From Gastrodia elata (Eukaryota; Streptophyta; Magnoliopsida; Asparagales; Orchidaceae), in contig CM028679.1 of assembly GCA_016760335.1 (NCBI GenBank), positions 44,136,593 to 44,200,592 on the forward strand: 64,000 nt of DNA, in the 5' to 3' direction. The notes beneath the pieces were generated by a model. The model was not told where the DNA came from. It saw nothing but the letters and a program-made list of their open reading frames with translations, and searched no databases. Positions 33,673 through 45,790 of this stretch are shown piece after piece (position 1 is the stretch's first letter; every line of letters begins with the position of its first letter). The position numbers and the translations under genes were made by a program.

Positions 33673-34342
33673 CCCTCACGTGGTTAATATTAGTTAATTT
33701 TGTTACTTACGTCTAAGTTTCAAATCTATAGTTTTAGTTGTGTGACCACACGAGCCTGATTCCACCAAAATAGCATCACATGCATCTGCTGTAGCTTAGC
33801 TAAGGGAGAGAGACATAGGGCTAAGTGGGTTATGTCACATTATCCATAAGCACTCAACATTACATCTTCCTCCTTTAACTAAAATGAGCCACGGAGCACC
33901 TTTGGTGGCTCTTGACTCACACGCATCAACTTCTTAGCTTAGCTAGAGCTTGTCACCGGGCTCTTGGTGATTATGCACATGTTCCTAGATTATGCTAAAG
34001 GTGAACAGGGAGCTCTAAGATCAATTTAATTTCCATCACTCTGCTCTTCATTTCTAACCCTAAGGAATTGCATGAATCATCCTAGCACGGTGAATATTGT
34101 CTCATATATCCGCGATGAGGATGCCCTTTTGTGTAAGTCCTTGGTCCTAAATTAATGGGCTAGCTGATAGTTTTCCTAGTTAAAAACATTATTTTAGAAG
34201 ATAAATTCATTACACGTCATTTGTTTAAGCAATTTTTCACATCATTAATCAAGAAATGAGTAAGAAATTATTCATTAACAAAGTTGAGTACAAACCCATT
34301 TAATTCCATAAAATCATTACATGTGAATTCCCAACCCTCCCC
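33673..34342 (-). mobile_element. 5' LTR of element A, first surviving piece
   Basis: GTTACTTACGTCTAAGTTTC (33700) matches the reverse of 41940 in the plus-strand family-2 LTR. The CATCACATGCAT phrase and the GAGCCACGGAGC phrase are family landmarks. It ends with CCCAACCCTCCCC, split by the solo LTR, and continues at 39215. Confidence 0.7.
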
Positions 34343-37300
34343 TGTGGCGGCCCTGCCCCGCCGTGATCTTGTTAACCCTTAAGTTAACATGATTATGGTG
34401 AAGGGGTCACCAGATGACAAGGTCCCCACTTAAGAATGGATTAGTCATACATCCTAATCCAATTTAAATAAGGACTTTGCCATTCAATCCAGAACTACTA
34501 TCACTAAATGATCATACATGAACTCAGAGTGCGGAAGCATAAAATATAACATCCATCCAATACAGTATAAATACAACAATTCAGAATAAGTAAAGTACTG
34601 AAAAAGAAATATAATCCTGTATTATTACAACATTTAATGAGATTAAAAGAACTGAAAGAAAACTCTCAATCTCACTGGAAGAAAAACTAAAGCTAAGGAT
34701 CTTCAAGAACGAGCTCCTCCTCCAATGGCAAACTCTCCATTGGATCTGCTAAACCAACAAACTCAGAACCTACCATTATCAGTTTCATAATGGTAGGGCC
34801 CCAGCCAACAAAAGAAAAACTGGTTAGACAATGAGTCTAAGTACATTTTAGGGCAGAAGTTTAAATTAAGTTAACTGAATATCACCATAACAGAACTGAG
34901 CAAAAATAGGTGCAGAAAAGCGTACAAAAGAGCTGTAATAAGTTATAAACCATAGTTTATAACTAAACAAAAAGGAAGTGAAACATACCTCCTCCAAGCA
35001 ACTGCAACACAAAACAGGTAAGTAAAAGAAGAGTAAAACTGTAAGAAAATACAACCTAAATATGCATATGATCAAACTGATTATGCCAAGTGATATACAA
35101 AATTCAAATAGTATAAAACTGAGTACACTAACATCCTAAGTAAGCATATGAAAACAGTAAGTAAATCTAGCATCCTATATAAAAACACGTGCAGGAAAGC
35201 TGTAAGTAAAACAGTGCTGAAATGCAGAATATACTAGTAAAACAGTAACTGTAAACTGAAACTATACCAACTGTACAAGTCATCTGAACTGAGTACGAAC
35301 TCAGTAATTCTTAGCCTGATGAGCTAAGAAACTCTGAACTGAACATCACTGAAACTCTTAGCCTGATGAGCTAAGACAGAACTGAATGTAAGTGTACTTG
35401 AATTAGTATATCCATATCAGAATCCTGACTCTGTAGTCAGTAGGGCAAGAGTCTATCCATCCTATCACTCGGACTAGGCATGGCCAATAGACTGTCGGAC
35501 ATTAAACCCTCGAAAGGTTGCCGACCCTGAACGGGTTGATCGAAGAGGTATACTAATCAAGCTACACCTTACAAACCACTTGTGAAACGAACATAATGCT
35601 GTTTATAAATAATGTTCCAAATTAACATAAGATATTTATCAAAATATCTTATGTTCATAATACATGTTCAAGGTATATGGCTCAAAATCAAGGAATGCGA
35701 AGCATCAAAAATTCAAAGTGCAAGAAACTCTATCTAAAACACAGGTGATATCCTTTGTTATCTACTTTATTCGTTCTATCTACTCTAAGTTACATAAGTT
35801 TCAGAATCAACAACTCTTACACATTCTGCAACTTAGAATCACGAATCCTACTTGTTGAAGATAATTAGGACTGGCCAAGTCCTAATTATAACTTAATCAA
35901 AAGACGACTATTTAGTTAAAATGAATAAATCAACGACCTAATTTTGTAATTTAATTCATCCCAACCTCATCTTGATTAGCCAAATCAAGATGAAAAGATT
36001 AAGAATTAGACTCCAGATGATGGGGTCTAATCACTTAATCTAAAGGTATAACTAAGGGTCTAAGGTTTAGAACCCAAACTCACAGATTAAGTTAAGGCAA
36101 GTCCTAATGATAAATCAATTCATTAGGATAGATCTCTATTCTTAATTCTAAAGTTTAAAGATCAAATAATCATTTAATAAACTAAGAAAAAATCTAGAAA
36201 CTAGAAAACTCAAGGTTTCATCTAATTGAGTAACCCAATTTACTCAATAGATGAATTTTAACTTAAGATCTATTCCTAATCTTAGGACTTAAAGCTCTTA
36301 ATTACTAAGAGTATCTCTCAAGACACACATCCTAACTAATGTTATAAGACCTAAGGATGGATCTAAGAATAATTAAGGAAGGATAACACTCACTTAGGAC
36401 TTATGAATTTTCTAAATGAGCAAATTCTGAGATTTTAATCAAAACTTAATTTAGACTTAAATTTGATTAATTTCAACTATGAATCATGCTATTTACTGAA
36501 TTTAGTGATTTGAAATTGAAATTAGGGCTTTTAAAGGCTAAACCCTAAATTTGGACAAAATGACCATTTTGCCTCTACTTAAGGGTTCAAAAGATCAAAT
36601 TTTGATCTAGGGCTTAAATTCTGAAATTTTCTTTTGGAAAGTGTTTCTTATTGTCTAATATAAGATTAGACAACAACTAAGCTAATTTTGGGTGATTAAT
36701 AAGCTATATGAGATCAAATTAGTGATTTTGACTCATAAGGGTAATTTAGTAATTTGACTAAGTGAAAGCTAAATTTTCTTTTAGATTAATGTTCTTTACT
36801 GCCTAAGCTTTCCATAGAACCTAAATTTGCTGAATTCTGATAAGTATTGGCCAAGTTATGGCCAATACAAGATCTAGGGTTTAAGGGTTAATTAAGGAAT
36901 TCTTAATTATAGGTCAAAAATCCTAATTTTGCCAATTAATATCCAAATTAAGCAAAATCAGTGACTATGAACTACAAATAGCTCACTGATCATAATGATA
37001 TGTGGTAGGCTCAATTTGGACCTAATTTGACTAAGTTAAGACCTAATTAAGGTTTAAGGTGATTAGTGAGTGATTAACAAAATTAATCACTCAAAAACTA
37101 ATCCAACCTTATGGATTGATTCTAAATGGATCTATGAGTCCTCTGAAACTCAAATCATTCAATTTGGGATACTAAATTTGCTAAAATTCACTAATCAAGG
37201 TTTAGAGCAATTAAGGGTGATTAGCAAATCTAACCATTGGATCTAAAATATTTTTATGGATTATTATTAATTAAGTTCTTCTGATCTAAATGGACCTATG

Positions 37301-37783
37301 GATCATCAAATTTGGAGCTCAATTGACCAAGTTATGGTCAATTGAAGTTCTAGGGTTAATTAACCTAATTAGGGTTTAGTCCTAAATGTGATTAGGCTCA
37401 AACTAATCCAAACAGCAAAATAAACACTATCAAATTAATCCTTAGGGTTTTTTGATCACTTTAAGACCCATATTGGGTATGTTTGGATCATTGGGTACAA
37501 ATTTATGAGCTAAATAAGATTTGTAACATTTAATTTAACTTAACTTAAACCCTAAAAATCACTTTGATAAATATAAGTTCAAATGTAAAATTAATAGTAC
37601 CAAAACATTCCTCTATTTTTACTGAATCTAATGATATATAATTTTGCATAATTTGGATGTATATTTTCCAAGATATTAAGGTTTAAATAATTAGATTTAA
37701 TTATTTAATTTATTCTGTTAATTATTTTAATAAATCTGATATTATTTATATATATATATATATTCATTTATATTAATTAAAAC

Positions 37784-37834
<51 letters not shown>

Positions 37835-39209
37835 GTTATTTTATTCTTTCTTTAGGACACGTGGCGAGCCGTTGTTGGCTAGTCTGACGATCGCGGGCCC
37901 CACGGGTGCAGACGGCTGCAGGACCAGCCACGTGGAGCTATCTAATTCGCGTGGCAGCTTATGAGGGCCCCGCGCACTCGAATGGCTGTCGAAAGCCGAC
38001 AAGACCCGAGCCGAGACGGGTCGGGCCCGGGTTGACCCGGCCCGATACCAAAGCTCTTCTTCCTCAACGCTTACCCGAGAGGACTAGATTAGGGTTTCCA
38101 TTTCATGACTCCTCCGGCGATGGTAAGGCTCAAGCCGCATGGCTGCGAGAAGAGGAGATCGAGACCTTTCTAATGGCAGGTGAATCGAAGCTTAAGACGA
38201 CCTGGATCGGCGGCAGGATCTAACCCTAGATTCATATAGACGGCAAAACACTGTATACTACTGTGGATGAAATTGAAATTAAAACGCATATGAGTTCGAT
38301 CAACCCAATCAAATCCGATAGATGATCGATCTATAGTGCGGAATAAGATAACGAAATTGAAGAAATGCAAAATGATTAAGGATTGAGAGATGGAAGTGTA
38401 CCTAGTTTCGACGGCTGACGACTAACTGGATCAATCCGAGCGTCCCTGATCTCAGCAAAGGGGTCGATTCGAGCGAAAACATGCAGTGGAGTCGATCAGG
38501 AGTTTTATCTTGAGCTTAGAACGGTGGGATCGACGTGTGGCGAGGCGACGTGGAGGAACGACGACGCGCGACCCTCCCTCGCGATACGCGTGGCCTTCGC
38601 GGAGAAGATGACTCCGCTGCCGTCTGATCGAATGATCAGACGGCCACGATTCTTTCGCCCCGATTGACGGATGGACCCGACGGCGTCTAATGCAAGTAAC
38701 GGCGTTTTAAGTAAACGGACGGTTACCGTTAACCTATTTAATTTAATTATTTTTAAATCTATTTCATTAATTAAAATTAGCTAACTAAAAGCATTCCAAA
38801 AAAATTTCCAATAAATCACCCCTAGCTATTTAAAGGGTGAGGAACGCAACGGCGCACTCAGATTTTTGTTTCGACGAGTATTTAATTATTTAATTATTTA
38901 GGGTATTTAAATAATATTAAAATATTTGACGAAAAGTCAACGACTTCCAAATGCCTCCAAAATTTCACCCCTAGCTAATTTGAGTGTTCTGAATGCAATG
39001 GCGAAGTCAGATTTTCAATCTGAGGTCTAAATAAAAAGTCAAATTTCCAGGTTTTGGGATTTTCTAGAATTCCTGCTTTGACTTTGTTGACTTCTTGGTT
39101 TGACCTAAGTTTCAGAGATTTGCTTCAAATCACTTAATTAGTGACTTAGAAACTTAATTAAGATTCAGATTAGTCTTAATTGAGCAAAGTAACAACCTGG
39201 GTTGTTACA
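34343..39209 (-). mobile_element. Solo LTR, family 1, reverse orientation (4,867 bp), TSD TCCCC
   Basis: It begins TGTGGCGGCCCTGCCCCGCC and ends AACCTGGGTTGTTACA. TCCCC flanks both sides (34338-34342 and 39210-39214). Joining the flanks restores CCAACCCTCCCCAAAGTGGG, a phrase present in other family-2 LTRs (60841, 11212). It holds U3 repeats (38816, 38965), an (AT)n run, and a GC-rich promoter-side region (37860-38720) with no protein similarity that I recognise; ORFs there (37906-38223 +, 38170-38370 -) are not genes. No internal element sequence remains. Confidence 0.9.
37750..37831. repeat. (AT)n microsatellite
   Basis: Two AT runs lie at about 37751-37761 and 37788-37831 in the AT-rich part of the solo LTR. 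Confidence 0.9.
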
Positions 39210-39214
39210 TCCCC

Positions 39215-40278
39215 AAAGTGGGTTTAGGCTCTCATTACAAAAGAAATACAAGAAAAAAATTTTAGGATGTTGAACCCTTGCATGGTTCTTTGTAGAAAAG
39301 AAATCAAGAAAAAAGATATATGTATAATACTAGGAATTGCAGCTACATTCTCCTGATCTTCTCTCAACTAGTATTCTCTTTCTCCTTATTGTTTCTTGAA
39401 CTCGATTCCCCTTTCTCATGGTGGTTTCTTGATTCTTCCTTGGGCTTCTCCTTCTCCTTCACCTTCTTACACTCTTAAATATTTAGAAAGCTTTAATGTT
39501 AAACCCTTTTTCAATATTTAATTCTCTCTTTTATAGACTTTTTTTCAACTGTTTTAGATTTAATTTAGCCAATAAATCCCATTTTGAAATTGTGTTTTCA
39601 TTAAATGGCTATTCCTTTATTCCCTTGATAATGAAGGGTTTTAGGGTATTACATTTATGTGTTGTTGTGTAAGAGAATTAAATCAGCCTCTTGCTCTCCT
39701 CCATGTTATCTTAAATTTGTGATTTTATAATCTTTGGAAGTCTCCTAAGCATTTAGTGCAGCCACTCCTTCCATATTCCTCTAAATTTAATTTGTTTCTT
39801 TATGAATTATTCTTTCAATCTCTTGAAAATGAAGAAGTTTAAATATATTGCCTTAAATTCCTGTTTTAGAAAGGGAAAAAATTAAGTCTCCTCCTCTTCC
39901 CAATGCTAATTAAATGTCTATTCCTGAGCAGTTTTACAGTGGGCATTACAGCGCACTGTAGCGTGCTTCAGCGATTTTGCTTTAGAATATTTGCTAAATA
40001 AATGCTCGCTATAGTGCACGGTAGCACCGAGTTCTATATCTTGAGCCCGTTGTGGATGGTAGTGCCGAGGTCTCGGGTTTGTGCCCACTGCAACACGCGG
40101 TAGCACCGAGCTCTCAGATTTGTGCCCGCTGCAGTGCACTGTAGCCCCGAGCTCTCAGGTTTGTGCTAGATGTGGTGCACGGTAGTGCTGAGCTCTTTGT
40201 CGTGTGCCTGCTACGGCGTGCATTAGCTTCGAGCTCTTAGGTTTGTGTCCACTGTGGTGCACTGTGGAGCACTATGGC
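39215..40278 (-). mobile_element. 5' LTR of element A, second surviving piece
   Basis: It continues from 34342 after the solo LTR (AAAGTGGGTTTAGGCTCTCATTAC). It includes TCTTTTATAGAC, the likely decayed TATA region (39530), and the GC-rich array at 39940-40278 with units of about 41 bp (GAGCTCTCAGGTTTGTG..GCTGCAGTGCACTGTAGC). It is cut at 40278 by the opposite-strand solo LTR and ends at 42395-42602. Confidence 0.7.
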
Positions 40279-42394
40279 ACGTGATAAATCCAAGATTTAT
40301 GGAAAAATAAAGGAAGAAAATATACAAAACATTATTTGAACAAATATACTTTGAAGTAAATTTAAGAAATTTCAAAAGAAAGCAGGAGAAAAGAAATCTG
40401 AAACAAAAAGGTGAATTCTGGAAGAAAATTGTTGTGGCGTGCCGTAGTGCACCATAGTAGGCCATGGCGGTCTACTGATTAGGCTTACATGGAACATATC
40501 TGCAAGCCTGGAAGGAGAACCGCTACGACACACCACAGCGCACCATGGCGGGCCACGGCACCATTCAAAAAATATTAATGAAGACTATACAGGAAGTAAT
40601 TGAATAGTAGATTTCCATGATCATTAAAGCTTAACCGCTGCAGCGCGCGACCACGGAGCGCAGCGACATTCTGAGTAAACGATGTAAATTAAGGAGATTG
40701 AATGTGTGAATAGTGTTTGGATCGAGGCTGCCACAGCGCACTGCAGTGGAACAGTGTTTGGATCGGAGCTGCCACATCGCAGTACGGCGATTGTTCAGTT
40801 GAACAGCAATTTGGAATCAATTTTGAACTTAATCTGTGCAGCGCATCATAGCATGTTGTAGCGCACCATAGCGATTGATGCAAAAATCTCAAGAAATTAT
40901 ATTAATAACAGCATAGGGAAGAGAGAAAATTTCTGACCTTTGGGTTTCCTCTCCCTTTTTAAAGCAGAATTAATATTTAAGTCTGCAGAATTCCAAATGA
41001 TTATTAAATTAAAACATAATGGCTTGCATTGAAGGAAGGGAAGATAAAAAGTCACTTAGGATAAAGGCAAAAAGGTTGAGAGCTTCCCTATTTAGGGGAC
41101 ATTTTCAGGCTATTCAAGGGTTCCCAATTTTGACATTCATTGATACAAATTATAAGCTCCTATGAAAAAGTGAAAGAAAACCCTCCAAGGAAGGAAGTTC
41201 AGAACCACCTTACTAGTTCTAGAGGAAAGAGAAGCTGAGAAACTTAGAGAAAATGAGAGAAGGAAGGAGAAGGAACCAAGAGAACTCTCGAAATTCAGGG
41301 CTATTCCTAGTACCATCTCTAAATTCAATCTTATTTTCTTTATTTGTGAACCGATGCTAAGGTTTATTTATCTTTTACATCTCTTGTTGTATTAAAACTG
41401 TGATGAAAGGCTAAACCCTCCTTTGAGAGCATTGGGATGTAATTATGTGAAGAGTAAGGAGTAAGGTGTTGTATGTTTAATTTGCAATTGATAAAATTTG
41501 AACTGAAAGTTTTATTTATTTTGCTGAATGCCTGCAATAATTATCAAATGAAAACCTTTATTAAACCAAATATGGAATAAAAATCTTTGTATAAGACACT
41601 AAGAGACTTGAGCCCCAATACTCACTAATTGGATTAGAGCAGGGAGTGAGTACAATATAGCTGAGAGCTACGTGACAAGTTCTCACGCCCATTAGCACCT
41701 TTCCTTAAGCTCATCCGAGAAGTTGAAGCTTGTGAGCCAAGGCCCCTCCAGTCATGCTCAGCGGCTTAGCAAAGTATAAGGAGGGAGATATCATCGATCA
41801 CCCATGGATGATGTGACATAGTTCATTGGGTTCGTTGAATCCTCTCCCTTAGCTAAATTGCATGTGTTGCGCATGACGCTGATTGGTGGGAATCAAGGCT
41901 TGTGAGATCATAGTATTAAAAGAATATTTTGATACTTAGACGTAAGAAATCGAAATTAACTTCATTTGATCTCATAAGTGTTAATATGACAAGGTAGAAC
42001 CCCTAGGGTGTTCTCCTTATGAACTAGATTTGAACTTGTTAGATTTAGAGGACCAAGCTAAGGAAGACAATATTCACTTGATTGATAAGGTATAGTATAA
42101 CTACTTTGTGAATTACAATGATATGATTACAACACTGAGTCCTTACGAGCCACATAATAAAACCCCAACTCTCTCTTCTTAAATTAAATAGTATCTTCAT
42201 TTAATTCTTTGTTTATTAAATTAGGGACCACACCAAAACTAAAATATAAGTTGTATAAACATTATTGAACGTAGATAAGACTTAGTATCAAAACCACCAT
42301 TCCCTGTGGATGATATAAATCCAAAACTTAACATTCCAAAATATTACTTCGGATCACGTGTGCAAGCGCAGACGTGTGTATTTACAGTCTGTCA
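40279..42394 (+). mobile_element. Solo LTR, family 2, plus orientation (2,116 bp), inside the LTR of A
   Basis: The start CGTGATAAATCC aligns with TGTGATCAATCC, the start of the LTR of C read on its coding strand. The end TTTACAGTCTGTCA is the reverse complement of the left terminus of C (TGACAGACTGTAAA). The length matches C (2,114 bp). GC arrays are at 40430-40560 and 40640-40880. The CTAAACCCTCCTTTGAGAGC phrase (41413) is the family landmark. The flanks (TGGCA/GCGCA) are only partly alike. It lies head-to-head with A's LTR, making a large inverted repeat. Confidence 0.75.
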
Positions 42395-42602
42395 GCGCAC
42401 CGTAGCAATTTTCTTTCATAATTTTATATTTGGCCTAGATTTTACTTTGCTCAACTTAATCCTGAAAAAACAACAGAAAAACATCAATTATACATTTCTA
42501 ACATAAATGTGTTTGTTTTTATTCACTTGTTTTACTATAAATATTTGATTTATCAAGGTAAATCTGCCATTATGATATAAAATTATATTTTTGGGCATCC
42601 CA
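42395..42602 (-). mobile_element. 5' LTR of element A, U3 end
   Basis: GCGCACCGTAGCAATTTTC and TTTTACTATAAATATTTGAT parallel 12236-12390 in element E's LTR. It ends GGGCATCCCA at 42602, followed by AGTAG. Confidence 0.6.
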
Positions 42603-42607
42603 AGTAG

Positions 42608-42665
42608 TTTGACAATCTCCTTGAATTATAATCTTGCTAATTTCTCTACTAAGTATGTTTGCTTT
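42608..42665 (+). pseudogene. Reverse-transcriptase remnant of T, resumed after element A
   Basis: The frame starting at 42609 reads LTISLNYNLANFSTK. It aligns with the RT segment that normally follows HLRLVL in Tekay-like elements, where an A-N-F-S or A-K-F-S core precedes a K-C pair. It is one base out of frame with the left part. After about 58 bases it runs into a reverse family-1 LTR end. Confidence 0.6.
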
Positions 42666-43216
42666 TGCGGTGCCCCGCCCCACCGCTCTGCGTAAAGGAA
42701 GTGTAAGATATGGGATGGGTCATCACTAGAGGAAATCCTCATATTATTATTAACAAAGTAAATGTCTACTAAGAGGCCACCTACTTTCTTAATACTAATA
42801 CTACTTAGATTTCTAAGTAATTAACTACTTAGATATATGATTATGCCTAGAATTATCATATAAAGATAATTATAACTCAGAGTATAAATAGGCAGGTGCA
42901 ATTAAAAAATAGAGTGGAGAAATTGATAAAATTAATAACACATCCATTCATCACATTTCAGAAATAAACATAAAGTAGAGTGAATAATACATCCCAACTC
43001 ACAAAATACTGAAATAAACATATATAGCGCAGAAATTAATTACAAGCCATTTAAATAATTCTAAAGGAAAGAAAGTTTGAAACTGAAATAAAAAACTTTC
43101 TCTAATAAAAATAAAATTTAAACACCACTGATGGATCATATTCATGTGATGAATCCATTATTTACTTCATATACAAGGGAATTTTCATTAAAAAATCTAT
43201 GTTTGAATCAGCCTAC
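42666..43216 (-). mobile_element. Family-1 LTR fragment, reverse orientation
   Basis: It begins TGCGGTGCCCCGCCCCACCG, close to the reverse LTR terminus at 34343 (TGTGGCGGCCCTGCCCCGCC). AT-rich sequence resembling 34500-34760 follows. It is cut at 43216 by element B. No gene is seen. Confidence 0.6.
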
Positions 43217-43354
43217 TTTGATAAATTGTGTAATTTCAGGGAAAAAATAAGATCAGCAATTTTTGGACAATTCTGGAATGTTTCTGCAATTTCTAGAAGA
43301 AAACTGCAACAACGCGCCGCAATGTGCCACAGCGCACCCTAGCACGCCACAGCA

Positions 43355-43610
43355 AGAGGACTTACGGAACTCAAGTGCTGCAGCGTGCTGCAATGGGAGG
43401 ACTTGCGGGACTCAAGCATTATTGTGCACCACAGTGGGAGGACTTGCGTGACTTGATTGCTGTAGTGTGCTGCAGCGGGAGGACTTGCGGGACTCAAGTG
43501 CTACAGCACGCCACAACGGGAGGACTTGCAGGACTCGATCGTTGCAGAGCACCACAGCGGGAGGACTTGCAGGACTTGATCGCTGCAGCATGCTTCAGCG
43601 TGCTACAGCG
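43355..43610 (+). repeat. Exact 41-bp tandem array, U3 of B (about 6 copies)
   Basis: GGAGGACTTGC starts at 43355 (first copy variant), 43396, 43437, 43478, 43519 and 43560, all 41 bp apart. Each unit also holds CTGCAGCG or CCACAGCG words. Open frames through the array (43324-43659 and others) arise from the repeat and are not genes. Confidence 0.95.
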
Positions 43611-43871
43611 GGCGCAAAATTTCTATCTTCTCAGAACATTAAATGCAGCTAATATTTGACCCAAAATCTAGATCTTGTCTTCCAGCTATTTTTCCAGACC
43701 TACTACTTGACATTTAATTGAGAGGAGGTGATTTGAAACAAAATAAGAGAATAAAAAAAGGAAAAAGAAGTTGTTATCACCTCGAGCTCCACTAGGTTTG
43801 TCAATGATGGCAGAAATTCTAAATCATGTTTTTCAGATTTTAAAGGGCTAAAAATGGATGTGCACCCCTCC

Positions 43872-43879
43872 TATAAATA
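43872..43879 (+). promoter_or_regulatory. TATA box of element B 5' LTR
   Basis: TATAAATA in CCTCCTATAAATATAGC, about 260 bases after the GC array. Confidence 0.65.
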
Positions 43880-44919
43880 TAGCTCTTCAATTCATTAGAA
43901 GGGTTCCCAATTTGGCTTACATAATAGGGAAGGAGAACTCTCAAAGGGTGGAAGAACTTCAATTGTTAAAGAGAAGAAGGGAGAAAGGCAGCACTACGGA
44001 CCTAAGAGAAATAACCAAGAATAATAAGAGGAGAAATCCAGAGAACTCCATCAAAGGAATGTTCCTAGTAATCTCTAACTCTTATCTTTGTATTTTTCTT
44101 AGTTAATTATGAAAGGGTCTTTATCCATGTATCTGTTCTTCTTTATCTCAAGTGTAATGGAGAGCTAAACCCCCCCTTGGGCAGGGTTGGGCCGATCCTA
44201 TATGTCATATAAGGGACTATTATGTATGAAAATTTTTTGAAGCTTCTAATAAAAATTTGTGACATGAATGAGTTGTTAAAGAAATCAAAAAGAGACTATC
44301 TATGGACTAAAATGTGGACCATATGATGAAGGAACTAAATGACATCAAGACTTAAAAGTCTTGTGCTCCATAGCTCACTCATAGTTTAGAGCTGGAATCA
44401 TGAGTGCATAAGAGCTTAGAACTATGTGAGGAAGTTCTTGAGCCTAGTGCACCTTGATATATGCCCAGCTAAGATGTTGATGCATGTGAGCTAAGACCCC
44501 CTAAATGAGCTCTATAGCTCAGCATACATAATGGGAGGAAGATAACTTATTGAGAGCTCATGTGTGATGTGACATAGCACATTGAGCCAAACTAGTCATC
44601 TCTTTATCCGAACAGCGCATGATGCGTGTGATGCTCTTAGTAGAATCAATGCTTGTAAGATATTAAACAAAGAAACAACTCTCATTCCTATAATCTAGAA
44701 ATGATAGGAAAACTAATGATCTAAAATCTTATGAGGGTCTTTGTGCTGAAATAGAACCAACTGTGTGTTCATTTCTAGCACGAGATTTGAACTTGAAAGC
44801 CTTGGAGTTAAACTCTAAGGAGGACAATGTGCACTTGATTAAATTACATAAAACTATGTAAGAAAATAAAAAGGACAATGCTTAGAGAACAAAATATTTT
44901 ACAGAATTAACAAGTTGTT

Positions 44920-45790
44920 ATGGAAAGCTTTTATAAAAATCTTGGAGAACCTTTAGGAGAGCCTAGGGGAAGAGCACTTAGAGACTATGCACTGCCCACT
45001 ATTAGGGGAATCCCCCATGCTATTGTTAGGCCTAACATCGAAGACAACAATTTTGAAATAAAACCTTCCACGTTAAGTATGGTTCAAAATAACCAGTTTG
45101 GTGGATTAGCCACAGAAGATCCTAACTCACATATTTCAACCTTCCTTGAAATTTATGACACCTTCAACTTTAACGGTGTCTCTGAAGATATAGTTAAACT
45201 AAGGCTTTTTCCATTATCCTTAAGAGATAGAGCCAAAGGTTGGCTCAGCTTTCTCTCGAGCGATTTGATCCATACTTGGGATGATCTTGCTAAGAAATTA
45301 TTAGCCAAATATTTCCCTCCGGCAAAAACTGCTCGCTTGAGAATTAAGATAACTAACTTTCACTAGTTTGAAGGGGAGACATTGTGTGATGGTTGGGATC
45401 GTTTTAAGGAGTGCTTGAGGCGATGCCCGCATCGTGGGTTTCCCTTATGGATGCAAGTTTAAACCTCTTACAATGATTTGAATGCTCCAATAAGGACTCT
45501 CATTGATGCGGCCGCTGGAGGCTCTATAAGTAGCAAAACCCAAGAAGAGGCTTATGACCTCTTAGAAGAAATGGTAAACAATGCATACCAATGGCCTTCT
45601 AAACGGCTTAAAAAAGAATCAATTAAAATGAATGAATCAAATCAAATAATGGCCCTAGAAAATGAAATCCATGCCTTAAACAAATGAATTAAGAAAATGA
45701 ATGTTAATGTTGTTCAAGAAATTCAATGTGAGTTGTGCAGGGGAAGGCACGCTAATGAAAACTACAACTTAAATAATATTTTCGTGTAAT
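44920..45790 (+). pseudogene. Athila-type gag, element B
   Basis: The ATG at 44920 gives MESFYKNLGEPLGEPRGRAL, then 148 open codons. The capsid core is the gag domain of Athila/Tat type: GLATEDPNSHISTFLEIYDT, IVKLRLFPLSLRDRAKGWL, TWDDLAKKLLAKYFPPAKT. A TAG at 45364 and another stop (45460) interrupt it. A second open part (45478-45687) holds NAPIRTLIDAAAGGSISSKT and EEAYDLLEEMVNNAYQWPS, typical of the gag C-terminal domain. A zinc-knuckle-like CELCRGRHANENY follows at about 45730-45768, with the last Cys replaced by Tyr. Stops show that it is decayed, but the frame is largely preserved. Confidence 0.85.

Larger units (their letters stand above)
26530..42602 (-). mobile_element. Element A: pol-less Athila-like element inserted in the RT of T
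   Basis: The left terminus TGACAATCTG (26530) follows AGTAC; the right terminus GGCATCCCA (42602) is followed by AGTAG, a 4-of-5 target duplication. Beyond it, RT-like sequence (ISLNYNLANFS) resumes at 42608. On the minus strand: remains of the 5' LTR (42602-42395, 40278-39215, 34342-33673), gag C-terminal part (31861-31500), protease with basic tail (31290-30590), post-pol motif, spacer array, third ORF (30194-28989), 3' region, and 3' LTR (28490-26530). The PBS, the gag N-terminus and the end of the 5' LTR are lost at the 31862-33672 rearrangement. No RT, RNase H or integrase lies between protease and third ORF. Confidence 0.75.
43217..44860 (+). mobile_element. 5' LTR of element B (3' end deleted)
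   Basis: The start TTTGATAAATTGTG aligns with the family start TGTGATCAATCC. It then has the GC array, TATA at 43872, CTAAACCCCCCCTTGGGCAGG (44166) and the CACTTGATTAAATTAC phrase (44832). In the intact LTR at 40279 about 300 more bases follow this phrase; here the sequence passes into the gag leader instead. Confidence 0.7.

Noticed and set aside
37906..38223. 105-codon ORF in a GC-rich region, a possible host exon
   Set aside because: It lies inside a solo LTR with perfect target duplication, at the position of the promoter/leader region of other family LTRs, and has no recognisable domain.
43355..43610. CRISPR-like regular spacing
   Set aside because: The units are contiguous tandem repeats without unique spacers, lie in a plant LTR, and have no cas genes nearby.
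43324..43659. Open frame of 111 codons in a GC-rich stretch, with overlapping frames, looking like a repetitive protein
   Set aside because: It is the translation of an exact 41-bp tandem array in an LTR; several frames are open for the same reason and no other copy conserves any of them.
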